Shown here: piece by piece, positions 17,862-26,452 of the stretch
Layout of the letters: every line of letters starts with the position of its first letter
Position numbering within the stretch: the stretch's first letter is position 1
From: Thiotrichales bacterium
Lineage (GTDB): Bacteria > Pseudomonadota > Gammaproteobacteria > HK1
Reading direction: 5' to 3'
Assembly: GCA_026709935.1 (NCBI GenBank)
Contig: JAPOSC010000065.1
Span: 186,001 to 250,000, forward strand
Length of the DNA: 64,000 nt
Made by a program: the position numbers and the translations under genes
The notes under the pieces: model-generated
The model's database searches: none
What the model was told of the DNA's origin: nothing
What the model saw: only the letters and a program-made list of their open reading frames with translations

Positions 17862-19502
17862 ATGGCGCGAATGACCACCGCCCGGGCGATCGTGCGCTCG
17901 CTCGTCGCGAACGGCGTCGACACCCTGTTCGGACTTCCGGGGGTCCAGCTCGACGCGCTGTTCAACGCGCTGCATGACGAGCGCGACCGCATTCGTATCA
18001 TCCACCCCCGCCACGAGCAGGCGGCGGCGTACATGGCTCTCGGCTACGCGCAGGCGAGCGCGAAGGTCGGCGCCTATGTCGTCGTGCCCGGGCCCGGCAT
18101 CCTGAACACCACCGCGGCACTCGCCACCGCCTGGGGAGCCTGCGCACCGGTGCTCGCGATCACCGGACAACTCCCCGCGCCCGCGATCGGCCAGGGCTAC
18201 GGGTTGCTGCACGAAATCCCCGATCAGCTCGCGATCCTGCGCACTCTCACCAAGTGGGCCGGGCGCATCGAGCACCCGACACAGGCGGCGGAGCGGATGC
18301 GGGACGCATTCCACCAGCTCCGGTCCGGCGTGCCCCGCCCCGTCGCGATCGAGTCGCCGATGGACGTGCTCGGATTCGAGGCGGACATCGAGGGCATCGA
18401 AGCCGCGTCGCCAGCGGCGCCGATCGCCCCCGATGCCGGCGCCGTCGACGAGGCCGCGAAACTCCTCGCCTCCGCCGAGTCCCCGGTCATCGTGGTCGGC
18501 GGCGGCGCCCTGCATGCCGGGGATGCACTGCGCGCGGTGGCAGAAACCCTGCAGGCTCCGGTCATCGCCCACCGGATGGGGCGCGGCATCCTCGACGATC
18601 GCCACCCGCTGTCGGTGACCCAACCGGCGGGCGCGAAACTGTGGAAGCATGCCGACGCGGTGCTCGCCGTCGGCACCCGCCTGCGGCACTACCGAGCCGA
18701 GTGGGGTGCGGCCGGGCTCCCGATAGTGCGGATCGACCTCGACCCGACCCAGATGCATCGCCTGGGCCGGCCCGCCGTTCCCATCGTCGCCGATGCGCGC
18801 CTTGCGCTGGAGGCGCTGTCCACCGCACTCGGACCGCTCGCCGGCCAGCGCACCCCGCGATCCGAGGAGATCGAGAGCATCAAGACGGCCGCACACCAGG
18901 AAATGCTCTCGGGCGCGGGCGCGCAGATCGAATTCCTCGACGCCCTGCGCGCCGCCCTGCCCGAGGACGGCATCTTCGTCGACGAGATGACCCAGATGGG
19001 CTACGTCGCCCAGTCCGCGTTCCCCGTCCATGCCCCGCGCACGTTCCTCTCCACCGGGTACCAGGGCACGCTCGGCGCCGGCTTCCCGACCGCGCTCGGG
19101 GCGCAGGTCGCCTGCCCGGACCGCGCGGTGCTGTCGATCAACGGCGACGGCGGCTTCATGTTCAACGTTCAGGAACTCTCGACCGCAGTGCAGCAGGGTC
19201 TCGGGGTGGTCGCGGTGGTGTTCGAGGACGACGCCTACGGCAACGTCAAGCGTATGCAGGAAGAACTCTACGACGGCCGGGTCATCGCCTCCGAGCTGCA
19301 CAACCCGGATTTCGTGAGGCTCGCGGAGAGCTTCGGCGCGGCCGCGGTGCGCGTGGACACCCCCGGCGCGTTGCGCGATACCGTCGCCGCCGCGTGGGGC
19401 CGGAGCGTGCCGACGGTGGTGTGCGTCCGCGTCGGCCGATTCCCGGACCCGTTCGACGCCGTACTGCCGACGAAGGCAGTGCGTCCGCGGCAAGGACACT
19501 GA
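17862..19502 (+). CDS. ThDP-dependent enzyme, acetolactate-synthase-like
   Basis: This 546-residue enzyme has the three-domain thiamine-diphosphate architecture. The N-terminal Pyr domain has the catalytic Glu E52 in RHEQAAAYMALG, a central domain spans about 190-320, and the C-terminal PP domain has the ThDP/Mg motif starting with D429 (GDGGFMFNVQEL). The usual NNxxYG region reads EDDAYGNVKR. E52 argues against glyoxylate carboligase, which lacks this Glu. The reaction (2-oxoacid decarboxylase, carboligase or acyl transferase) cannot be assigned. It starts 7 nt after the glyoxylate aminotransferase, implying a shared pathway. ATGs at 17862 and 17871 are both possible. Confidence 0.85.
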   Translation: MARMTTARAIVRSLVANGVDTLFGLPGVQLDALFNALHDERDRIRIIHPRHEQAAAYMALGYAQASAKVGAYVVVPGPGILNTTAALATAWGACAPVLAITGQLPAPAIGQGYGLLHEIPDQLAILRTLTKWAGRIEHPTQAAERMRDAFHQLRSGVPRPVAIESPMDVLGFEADIEGIEAASPAAPIAPDAGAVDEAAKLLASAESPVIVVGGGALHAGDALRAVAETLQAPVIAHRMGRGILDDRHPLSVTQPAGAKLWKHADAVLAVGTRLRHYRAEWGAAGLPIVRIDLDPTQMHRLGRPAVPIVADARLALEALSTALGPLAGQRTPRSEEIESIKTAAHQEMLSGAGAQIEFLDALRAALPEDGIFVDEMTQMGYVAQSAFPVHAPRTFLSTGYQGTLGAGFPTALGAQVACPDRAVLSINGDGGFMFNVQELSTAVQQGLGVVAVVFEDDAYGNVKRMQEELYDGRVIASELHNPDFVRLAESFGAAAVRVDTPGALRDTVAAAWGRSVPTVVCVRVGRFPDPFDAVLPTKAVRPRQGH

Positions 19503-19504
19503 CC

Positions 19505-19555
19505 GAGCGGTTGCACCTTGAGAATCCGGCCCGAATAGCGGGCTCTCGTCCGCTC
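19505..19555. terminator. Nested inverted repeats between convergent genes
   Basis: An outer stem (GAGCGG at 19505, CCGCTC at 19550) encloses an inner GC-rich hairpin (GCCCG at 19529, CGGGC at 19539, loop AATAG). It lies wholly in the 68-bp gap between the convergent ThDP-enzyme and sulfatase genes. No T-tract is present, so it may be a weak bidirectional terminator or a transcript-end stabiliser. Confidence 0.4.
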
Positions 19556-19570
19556 ATCGTGCACAAAGTC

Positions 19571-21100
19571 TCAGGGAACCGCGCCCACCGATTCGATGCC
19601 CCGCCAGGCCCAGTCGTTGTAATCGTCGGGCGCACGCAGGCACGACGCCCATACGGGCTCGGATTCGAGCGCATCCCACCGCGGGGCGGGGCCATGACCG
19701 TGCGCGGCCTGGACAAGACGACGCTCGCGCTGACTCGTCCGGACCTCCCTCTCCAGCTCCGCCGCCTCCCAGGTCTCGACGGCCAGACCACGCAATGCGG
19801 CGAGGGTCGCCGCGCTCCCCGGATCCGCGGAGAGATCGGTGCGCTCCTCCGGGTCGGCCCGGAGATCGAACAGCACGTCCGGCGCACCCCCACCGGTCAT
19901 CAGCTTGAACGACCCGTGCCGCACCATGAACATCGGCGACGGCACTCCCTCGGAGGTAATCTCCGCGAACACCGGCGCTTCCCTCGCCACGGCCGCATCG
20001 TCGCACAGAGGCAGCAGGCTTGATCCATCCGGGGGCCGGGGAGCCCGGCCCGCCAGATCGACGCCCACCAAGTCGCAGATCGTGGGCAGCAGATCCACCA
20101 GCGATACCGGCTCGGATCGCCGCGCAGCGGCGAATCTCTCCGGCGCATGGATCACCAACGGCACCCGCGCCGCATGGTCGAAGAAGTGCTTTTTGAACCA
20201 CAATCCCCGCTCGCCGAGCATGTCGCCGTGGTCCGAGGTGATCACGATCGCGGTGTTCCGCGCCAGGTCGGTTGCCTCCAGGGTGTCCAGAAGAGCCCCG
20301 ATCATCTCGTCGAGGTACGAGCAGTTGGCGAGATAGGCGTGGCGAGCGGTGCGGATATGGTCCGGCGTGATGCGCCCGTCGAGCAGACCGTGGTGGACGA
20401 GCATGCGCTCGCTGTGGAGATCGCGCTCCGGCGTCGGCAGCAGCGGGGTCGCCGGCATCGGGACGTTCTCGTGCCGGTAACGGTCCCAGTGCTTGCGCTG
20501 CGCGCAGTACGGCTCGTGGGGATGAGTGAAGGATGTGAGCAGAAAGAACGGCCGGCGATCCGCATCGCGCGCGAAATCGTGGAGCCTGGACACTGCCCGG
20601 TGGAGCACCGCCTCGTCGTGGTCCATCTGCATGCTGCGCACGCAGGTCCCGGCCCGGGTGACGCCACTCGAATCGTTGTTCGAATCCATGCGGACCTCGT
20701 CCCAGCTCGGCGTCCAGTGGAAGTCGGTGGGATAGAGCTCGGGCACGAGCCGCTCGTGGAACCCGTGCAGCATGTCCGGCCCGACGAAGTGCTGCTTGCC
20801 GGACAGCGTGGTGTGGTACCCGGCGAGGCGCAACCAGTGCGCCATGGTGGGGGTGGCGGCAGGGAGTTCCGCCCCGTTGTCGAAAGCGCCGATACGCGAC
20901 GGCAGCATCCCGGCCAGCATCGAAAAGCGTGACGGCGCGCAAAGCGGAAAGTTGCAGTAGGCGTTCTCGAACACCACCCCTTCCCCGCACAACCGATCGA
21001 GGTGTGGCGTGTCCGCCGGACCGCCGTACGCGGGCAACACCTGAGGCTTGAACTGGTCAGCCTGAATGAACAGAACATTCGGTTTGCGGTGGTCAGTCAC
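19571..21100 (-). CDS. betC: Choline-sulfatase-like type I sulfatase
   Basis: This 509-residue sulfatase has the C-A-P-S-R sulfatase motif with C54 as the residue to be converted to formylglycine (PLCAPSRFSMLAG). Metal ligands include FIQADQ near the N-terminus and SDHGDMLGERGLWFKK. The stretches AGYHTTLSGKQHFVGPD and LHGFHERLVPELYPTDFHWTP are strongly like choline-sulfatase BetC, as is the C-terminal QRERRLVQAAHGHGPAPRWD region. It would release choline and sulfate from choline-O-sulfate in the cytoplasm; no signal peptide is seen. I chose GTG at 21100 because GGAG lies about 8 nt upstream and family members start here; the frame extends to an ATG at 21310. No formylglycine-generating enzyme or bet genes lie in the window. 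Confidence 0.85.
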   Translation of the reverse strand: MTDHRKPNVLFIQADQFKPQVLPAYGGPADTPHLDRLCGEGVVFENAYCNFPLCAPSRFSMLAGMLPSRIGAFDNGAELPAATPTMAHWLRLAGYHTTLSGKQHFVGPDMLHGFHERLVPELYPTDFHWTPSWDEVRMDSNNDSSGVTRAGTCVRSMQMDHDEAVLHRAVSRLHDFARDADRRPFFLLTSFTHPHEPYCAQRKHWDRYRHENVPMPATPLLPTPERDLHSERMLVHHGLLDGRITPDHIRTARHAYLANCSYLDEMIGALLDTLEATDLARNTAIVITSDHGDMLGERGLWFKKHFFDHAARVPLVIHAPERFAAARRSEPVSLVDLLPTICDLVGVDLAGRAPRPPDGSSLLPLCDDAAVAREAPVFAEITSEGVPSPMFMVRHGSFKLMTGGGAPDVLFDLRADPEERTDLSADPGSAATLAALRGLAVETWEAAELEREVRTSQRERRLVQAAHGHGPAPRWDALESEPVWASCLRAPDDYNDWAWRGIESVGAVP

Positions 21101-21312
21101 GAGAGTCTCCGGAGTCGGAACCAGGGAAGCGACGCTCTGCTTCCATCGCGCACCGGCGCTACTGGAATGGAAGCATGCGCCGAGGTGGACATCGACGCCA
21201 TCTCCTGTACCGTACCGGATCGGGCGACCGTTGATAGATGGTAGCGATACATGGATACGATGCAATTCGACCATGCGGACGTCGGCCCGCACGTCGGTCA
21301 CGAGACGCATCG

Positions 21313-22746
21313 ATGAACTTCGACGCCTACGATCTCGACGCGGCGTTTCACGACGAGATGTTCCTGCCCGACGGCATGCCCCGGGCGCATTGCCGGGCGC
21401 TGTTCGATGCGCTGCGGCGGATTTCCAACGACGATCTCACCGGCATGCAGGAGCGGGTCACGCGCTCGTTCTCGACCGAGGGCATCACGTTCACCGTCTA
21501 CGGAGACGACGAGGCGGACGAACGGATCATTCCCATCGACTGCGTACCGCGCATCGTCTCCAGCGCCGACTGGCGACGGATCGAGTCGGGCCTTTCCCAG
21601 CGCATCGACGCCCTGAACCGCTTTCTCGAAGACGTCTACGGCGAGGCCCGCATCGTCTCCGACGGAGTGATCCCCGCTGATCTGGTACGCGGCTGCCCCC
21701 AGTACCGCATCGAGATGCGCGGGGTGCATGTGCCCCACGGCACCTGGATCGCGGTTTGCGGGACCGATCTGGTGCGCACGCATGACGGCTTCCAGGTACT
21801 CGAGGACAACCTGCGGGTCCCGTCGGGGGTGTCCTACATGATCGCTAACCGCAAGGTCGTGAAGAGGAACCTGCGCCGCGTCTACCGCAGTTGCCGGGTG
21901 CGCGAAGTCGAGCACTACGGGAGCGTGCTGCGCGAAACCCTGTGCGACCTCGCCCCCGGCGGCCGCGCCGACCCCTGCATCGTCCTGCTCACTCCCGGGG
22001 TCTACAACTCCGCCTTCTACGAGCACATGTTCCTCGCGCAGGAACTTGGCGCGGCGCTGGTCGAAGGGCGCGACCTGCTGGTCAGGGACGGCTTCGTCCA
22101 CATGCGCACCACCGAGGGGCTGCGGCGGGTCGACGTGATCTACCGCCGCATCGACGACGACTTCCTCGACCCCCTCGTGTTCCGCCCGGACTCCCTGCTC
22201 GGCGTGCCCGGCCTGCTGAACGCCTTCAAGCTCGGGAATGTCGCCCTGGCCAACGCGCCAGGGACCGGGGTCGCTGACGACAAGAGCGTCTACGCCTGCG
22301 TCCCGGACATGATCCGCTACTACCTGGGCGAGGAGCCGATCCTCGCCAATGTCGAGACCCATTTGTGCCGACGACCCGAAGGGCTGGAGTACACCCTCGA
22401 CAACTTGGAGCGCCTGGTGGTGAAGCGCGTCGGCGGATCCGGAGGCTACGGCATGCTCGTCGGCCCGCACGCGACGCCTGCGGAGCGCGCGGCCTACGCC
22501 GAGCAGATCCGGGCCGACCCGGCCGACTTCATTTCCCAGCCGGTGCTCGCGCTCTCGCGCGCACCCTGCTTGGTGCAGGGGCGGGCCGAGCCCCGTCACG
22601 TCGACCTGCGCCCGTTCGTGCTCCGCGGCCGGGAGACCCGCATCGTCCCCGGCGCCTTCTGTCGGGTGGCGCTGCGCCGGGGGAGCCTGGTGGTGAACTC
22701 CAGTCAGGGCGGCGGCGGCAAGGATCTCTGGGTGCTGGAGGACTGA
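21313..22746 (+). CDS. Circularly permuted ATP-grasp protein
   Basis: This 477-residue protein belongs to the circularly permuted type 2 ATP-grasp family, first gene of a conserved trio with alpha-E and transglutaminase proteins. Visible marks are FLEDVYGEARIVSDGVIP, YRIEMRGVHVP, FQVLEDNLRVPSGVSYM, VVKRVGGSGGYGMLVGP (nucleotide binding) and the C-terminal VNSSQGGGGKDLWVLED. Such enzymes are predicted to form amide bonds on an unknown peptide or small molecule. I chose the ATG at 21313 because the product matches family N-termini. Its stop is directly followed by the alpha-E ATG. The 212-bp region upstream is shared with the divergent sulfatase gene. Confidence 0.9.
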   Translation: MNFDAYDLDAAFHDEMFLPDGMPRAHCRALFDALRRISNDDLTGMQERVTRSFSTEGITFTVYGDDEADERIIPIDCVPRIVSSADWRRIESGLSQRIDALNRFLEDVYGEARIVSDGVIPADLVRGCPQYRIEMRGVHVPHGTWIAVCGTDLVRTHDGFQVLEDNLRVPSGVSYMIANRKVVKRNLRRVYRSCRVREVEHYGSVLRETLCDLAPGGRADPCIVLLTPGVYNSAFYEHMFLAQELGAALVEGRDLLVRDGFVHMRTTEGLRRVDVIYRRIDDDFLDPLVFRPDSLLGVPGLLNAFKLGNVALANAPGTGVADDKSVYACVPDMIRYYLGEEPILANVETHLCRRPEGLEYTLDNLERLVVKRVGGSGGYGMLVGPHATPAERAAYAEQIRADPADFISQPVLALSRAPCLVQGRAEPRHVDLRPFVLRGRETRIVPGAFCRVALRRGSLVVNSSQGGGGKDLWVLED

Positions 22747-23745
22747 ATGCTCTCGCGCAGCGCTCAGGGGTTGTACTGGATGAGCCGGTATCTGGAACGG
22801 GCGGCGCATCTGTGCCGCCTGCTCGAACTGCAGGTCGAGGCCCTGGTGGATCGGCCGGCCTCCATGATCCACTTCGGCTGGAGGCGGATCTACGCGAGTC
22901 AGGATCGCAGGCCGCCGTTCGAAGACGATGCCGGGCTTGACGAGAGCGATGACTTCACCCTCGCCGACGCCTACACGCTGGCCGGCGATCTCACCTTCGA
23001 ACGTTCCAACCCCGAATCGATCCGGAACTGCCTCGCGGCGGGGCGCGAGAACGCGCGCCAGATGCGTCACTGCATCAGCGCGGAGATGTGGACCTGCCTG
23101 AACCTCGCCTGGCTGCGGGTCCGCGATCTCGACATCGAAGACATCTGGAAAGTGTCCCCGGAGAGCTTCTACGCCCGGACCCGACGGGACATCGATACCT
23201 TCGTCGGGGTGGCGGAGGCGACCATGTACCGCGGGGAAGGCTGGCGATTCATGCAGATCGGCCGATTCATCGAGCGCGCCCAGCGCGTGACCACCGTGCT
23301 CCTGGCGCAGCTCGCCACCGGGAAGCGGATGCCGGACACCGACCCGAACGCCGGTCTTGAGACCGGTCCGGAGACGGGATGGGTCGCCCTGCTCCGCACC
23401 TGGCAAGCGTTCGATGCGTACCGACAACGCTACAGCGTCGAGGTCCGACCCGACCAGGCGCTGGATCTGCTCGTGGCCGACCCTCTGCTCCCGGGCTCAC
23501 TGGCCCGCTCCCTGGAGACACTCGTCCGCGAGCTTGCCGCTATCGGCCCGAGTCCGAACGCCGGCGCCGGCGCCGCGGTGGAGCGCCTGGCCGGACGGCT
23601 GTGCGCGCTGATTCGCTACGAATGGCCGGACCACCCGGACCGACCGGCGCTCCTCGCCGAGGCGCGGGCGCACTGCCTCCATCTCCACGATCTCGTGAGC
23701 GCGGCGTACATCGACTACGACCCCGGGGAGGCTCCGGTACGCTGA
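22747..23745 (+). CDS. Alpha-E domain protein (DUF403)
   Basis: This 332-residue, helix-rich protein starts MLSRSAQGLYWMSRYLERAAHLCRLLE, the hallmark of the alpha-E family. Other conserved blocks are FLEERSNPES-like SNPESIRNCLAAGRENARQMRHCIS and TMYRGEGWRFMQIGRFIERAQR. No catalytic motif is known; it is thought to partner the ATP-grasp enzyme. It starts immediately after the ATP-grasp stop (no gap) and ends 5 nt before the transglutaminase ATG, so the three are one operon. Confidence 0.9.
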   Translation: MLSRSAQGLYWMSRYLERAAHLCRLLELQVEALVDRPASMIHFGWRRIYASQDRRPPFEDDAGLDESDDFTLADAYTLAGDLTFERSNPESIRNCLAAGRENARQMRHCISAEMWTCLNLAWLRVRDLDIEDIWKVSPESFYARTRRDIDTFVGVAEATMYRGEGWRFMQIGRFIERAQRVTTVLLAQLATGKRMPDTDPNAGLETGPETGWVALLRTWQAFDAYRQRYSVEVRPDQALDLLVADPLLPGSLARSLETLVRELAAIGPSPNAGAGAAVERLAGRLCALIRYEWPDHPDRPALLAEARAHCLHLHDLVSAAYIDYDPGEAPVR

Positions 23746-23750
23746 ACGCC

Positions 23751-24608
23751 ATGGTCGGCGCCCTTCGTCACGAGATCGAGCACGTCTCCCGGTATCACTA
23801 CGAGAGCGACGCGCGCCGGTGCACGATGCTGCTCTGCCTGGAGCCGCGCGCGGATCGGGGACAGCGGCTGCTCGACTTCGCACTCGAGACCCGCCCCCGC
23901 GGTGGTCTGAGCCGCGAACGGGATGGCTTCGGCAACGTCCGGCACGTGCTCGACATCCACGAAGCGCACCGGACGCTGGAAATCACCGCCCGTTCCACGG
24001 TCGAATCGGCGCCGGTGCCGGTGCTGCCGCCGCGTCTGAGCGCATCGACCTGGCAGGAGACTCGCGTCCTCGGGCAGCATGTTGCCGATTGGGACTTCAT
24101 CCGTCCGAGCCCCCTGATCCCTCTCACCCCGTCCCTCTCCGCGTTCGTCGAACGCCATGGCATCCGGCCCGGGAGCGACCCCCTGAAAAGCCTGGTGGAC
24201 CTCTCCGAGACGCTCCATGACCAGCTTCGGTACGCTCCGGGAACCACATCCGCGGAATCCTCCGTCGAGGACATCCTCCGAACCGATCAGGGGGTCTGTC
24301 AGGACTACGCCCATGCGATGATCGTGATCGCGCGTTCGTGGGGCATTCCGGCACGCTACGTCTCCGGCTATCTGCACCTGGTCGAATCGGACGGCGGACA
24401 TGTACCGGACAATGCGACTCACGCCTGGGTCGAATGCCGGCTGCCGGATCTCGACTGGATCGGCTTCGACCCCACCAACCGGAGTCTCGCCGGGAGCGGC
24501 CATGTCCGCATCGCGACGGGCCGGGACTATCAGGACGTGTCACCGACCCGCGGCATCGTCCAGGGCGGCGGGAGTGCCCGCCTGGAGGTAGAAGTGCGGG
24601 TGCAGTGA
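23751..24608 (+). CDS. Transglutaminase-like protein of the ATP-grasp/alpha-E trio
   Basis: This 285-residue protein has the bacterial transglutaminase N-terminal region (residues 1-90; IEHVSRYHYESDARRCTMLLCLEPR) and a papain-like transglutaminase core. The triad reads as C183 (QGVCQDYAHAMI), H224 (ATHAWVECRLP) and D240 (GFDPTN). It is most likely a peptidase or amidase rather than a cross-linking enzyme. No signal peptide is present, so it acts in the cytoplasm like its partners. The ATG at 23751 lies 5 nt after the alpha-E stop. Confidence 0.9.
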   Translation: MVGALRHEIEHVSRYHYESDARRCTMLLCLEPRADRGQRLLDFALETRPRGGLSRERDGFGNVRHVLDIHEAHRTLEITARSTVESAPVPVLPPRLSASTWQETRVLGQHVADWDFIRPSPLIPLTPSLSAFVERHGIRPGSDPLKSLVDLSETLHDQLRYAPGTTSAESSVEDILRTDQGVCQDYAHAMIVIARSWGIPARYVSGYLHLVESDGGHVPDNATHAWVECRLPDLDWIGFDPTNRSLAGSGHVRIATGRDYQDVSPTRGIVQGGGSARLEVEVRVQ

Positions 24609-24629
24609 GCCAGCCCGGAAATTTCATCG

Positions 24630-24735
24630 GATCCCGGCTGCGAGCAGTCGCTCCCACCGGCGTTCCGAGAGACCGTCACGCGTTGCGATTCCGGCAGGAT
24701 TCCGATTTGTGCGGCATTCTGTTGACGGCAATTCC
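24630..24735 (+). repeat. Dispersed ~105-bp intergenic repeat, copy A
   Basis: This copy carries the shared core TTCCGAGAGACCGTCACGCG, then TTGCGATTCCGGCAGGAT, and ends near GACGGCAATTCC. The same succession of blocks occurs at 38502, 38672 (inverted), 45314 and 60554, each time between genes. It lies in the 268-bp gap between the transglutaminase and STAS genes. Boundaries are approximate. Confidence 0.65.
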
Positions 24736-24876
24736 AGGAACATGTTCCTTATGGCGGGAATTGCCGAAGCGAGAGCGTTGCCCTTGATCCGAGACGCGGC
24801 TATTCTTTCCGTGGTCATGCGGAAACGCACCCGTGCCGGGGAAGCGGAACACACTATCAATCAGGATACGAGAGCC

Positions 24877-25215
24877 ATGGACATCAAGACCGAGCGGAAC
24901 GATGGCACCTTGATCGCGAAGGCAGAGGGCCGCATCGACGGGGTGAATGCGCGCGACTTCGAGGAGGCGATGAAGGCTGTGATCAGCGACGATGACAACA
25001 CCGTCGTCATCGACCTCGAAGGACTTTCCTACATCAGCAGTGCGGGCTTGCGCGTCATCCTGCTGATCGCCAAGACCCTGCGCAAGCGAAACGCCGAGCT
25101 TGTACTCTGCTCGCTCTCCGCTCCGATTCGCGAAGTCTTCGAAATCAGTGGGTTCGACAAGATCATCCCGGTGCACGACTCCCGAGAGCAGGCGCTCGCT
25201 TCCATCGGTGGCTAG
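24877..25215 (+). CDS. STAS-domain anti-sigma factor antagonist
   Basis: This 112-residue single STAS domain resembles SpoIIAA/RsbV. It opens with MDIKTERNDGTLIAKAEGRI, and the conserved phospho-site serine is in LSYISSAGLRVILLIAKTL (Ser54 or Ser55). Such proteins are released from, or bind, a switch kinase (anti-sigma factor) according to phosphorylation. No kinase or phosphatase partner lies in the window, so it is an orphan here. I chose the ATG at 24877 because AGGA lies 9-12 nt upstream and the domain starts at once. It converges with mdh. Confidence 0.87.
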   Translation: MDIKTERNDGTLIAKAEGRIDGVNARDFEEAMKAVISDDDNTVVIDLEGLSYISSAGLRVILLIAKTLRKRNAELVLCSLSAPIREVFEISGFDKIIPVHDSREQALASIGG

Positions 25216-25235
25216 TGGCTCGACAATTCGCCGTT

Positions 25236-25294
25236 GATGGATGAATGGCTCGCACCCGCGCGCATCTGCCGCTGACAGAGCGCTTTCATCCATC
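25236..25294. terminator. 10-bp perfect inverted repeat between convergent genes
   Basis: GATGGATGAA (25236-25245) pairs perfectly with TTCATCCATC (25285-25294), with a 39-nt intervening segment. It occupies most of the 93-bp gap between the convergent STAS and mdh genes, a position expected for a bidirectional terminator or an mRNA 3'-end structure. There is no clear T-run. Confidence 0.45.
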
Positions 25295-25308
25295 GCCCTG
25301 CTCCCCCG

Positions 25309-26286
25309 TCAGAGCAGATCCCGAACCGCGTCACGCTCTTCCTCGAGTTCGGCGCGGGTCGCATCCATCTTTCCGCGGCTGAAATCGTCGACGTCCAGTC
25401 CCGGCACGATGCGCCAGTCGCCATCTTCGATGGTGACCGGGAAGGAGTAGATCAGGCCTTCGGGAATACCGTAGCTGCCGTCGCTGGCGATGGCCATGCT
25501 GGTCCAGTCGCCCGGGGCGGTGCCCCGCACCCAGTCGCGCATGTGGGAGAGCCCCGCAAAGGCGGCGGAGGCGGCACTGGAAAGACCACGCGCCTCGATG
25601 ATCTCCGCGCCCCGTTTCTGGACCCGCGGAATGAATCGGTTGCGGACCCATTCGAGATCCAACCGCTCCATCGCTGGCGTACCACCGATGGTGGCATGGC
25701 TCAGGTCGGGATACTGAGTCGCGGAGTGGTTGCCCCAGATCGTCACCCGCCGAATGTCGGTGACCGGAGCGCCGGTCTTGTCCGCCACCTGGCTGATGGC
25801 GCGATTGTGATCAAGCCGCATCATCGCGCTGAACTGTGCCGGGGCGAGATCCGGCGCGTTGCGCAGCGCGATGAGGGCGTTGGTGTTGGCGGGATTGCCG
25901 ATCACCAGCACCTTCACATCACGGCTGGCGTGATCGTTGAGGGCCCGCCCCTGGGGGCCAAAGATCCGGCCGTTTCCGGCCAGCAGATCCCCGCGCTCCA
26001 TCCCTTTGCCACGCGGTTTCGCGCCCACGAGCATCGCGTAATCCGCATCCCTGAACGCGACGGCCGGATCGTCGGTGACCACGACGTCCTGAAGCAGCGG
26101 ATATGCGCAGTCAGCGAGCTCCATGACCACGCCCCGCAGGGCATCGAGCGCCGGCGTAATCTCCATCAGGTTCAGCGCCACCGGCCGATCCGGCCCGAAC
26201 ATCTCGCCGGAGGCGATCCGGAACAGCAGCGAGTATCCAATCTGGCCTGCTGCGCCGGTGACGGCGACTCTCGCGGTTGAGGTCAT
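25309..26286 (-). CDS. mdh: Malate dehydrogenase
   Basis: This 325-residue NAD-dependent malate dehydrogenase interconverts malate and oxaloacetate in the TCA cycle. The Rossmann motif [19 protein letters not shown] is at residues 7-25. The substrate arginines are in [15 protein letters not shown], and the catalytic pair is Asp in MMRLDHNRA and His in [13 protein letters not shown]. The sequence type is the cytosolic-like MDH found in beta- and gammaproteobacteria. The ATG at 26286 has AGGAGA about 8 nt upstream. It follows gltA on the same strand by 166 bp, so the two may be co-regulated or co-transcribed. Confidence 0.96.
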   Translation of the reverse strand: MTSTARVAVTGAAGQIGYSLLFRIASGEMFGPDRPVALNLMEITPALDALRGVVMELADCAYPLLQDVVVTDDPAVAFRDADYAMLVGAKPRGKGMERGDLLAGNGRIFGPQGRALNDHASRDVKVLVIGNPANTNALIALRNAPDLAPAQFSAMMRLDHNRAISQVADKTGAPVTDIRRVTIWGNHSATQYPDLSHATIGGTPAMERLDLEWVRNRFIPRVQKRGAEIIEARGLSSAASAAFAGLSHMRDWVRGTAPGDWTSMAIASDGSYGIPEGLIYSFPVTIEDGDWRIVPGLDVDDFSRGKMDATRAELEEERDAVRDLL

Positions 26287-26452
26287 GTGCCGATCTCCTG
26301 TTGATTCGTGGTCGGCGTCCGGTCGGCGGTCACCGATTTCAAGCCCCTTGATGGCCAATGTCCGGACGATATCCGGCACCGCATGGGCACCACCGACTTC
26401 TGCGGGAACGGACTGTCTCGAAGAGCGTCGTTCCCGGCCTCGCTACCAGCGT

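Noticed and set aside
17862-19502. Glyoxylate carboligase (gcl) assignment suggested by the glyoxylate context
   Set aside because: The catalytic Glu E52 is present, whereas glyoxylate carboligase lacks it at this position.
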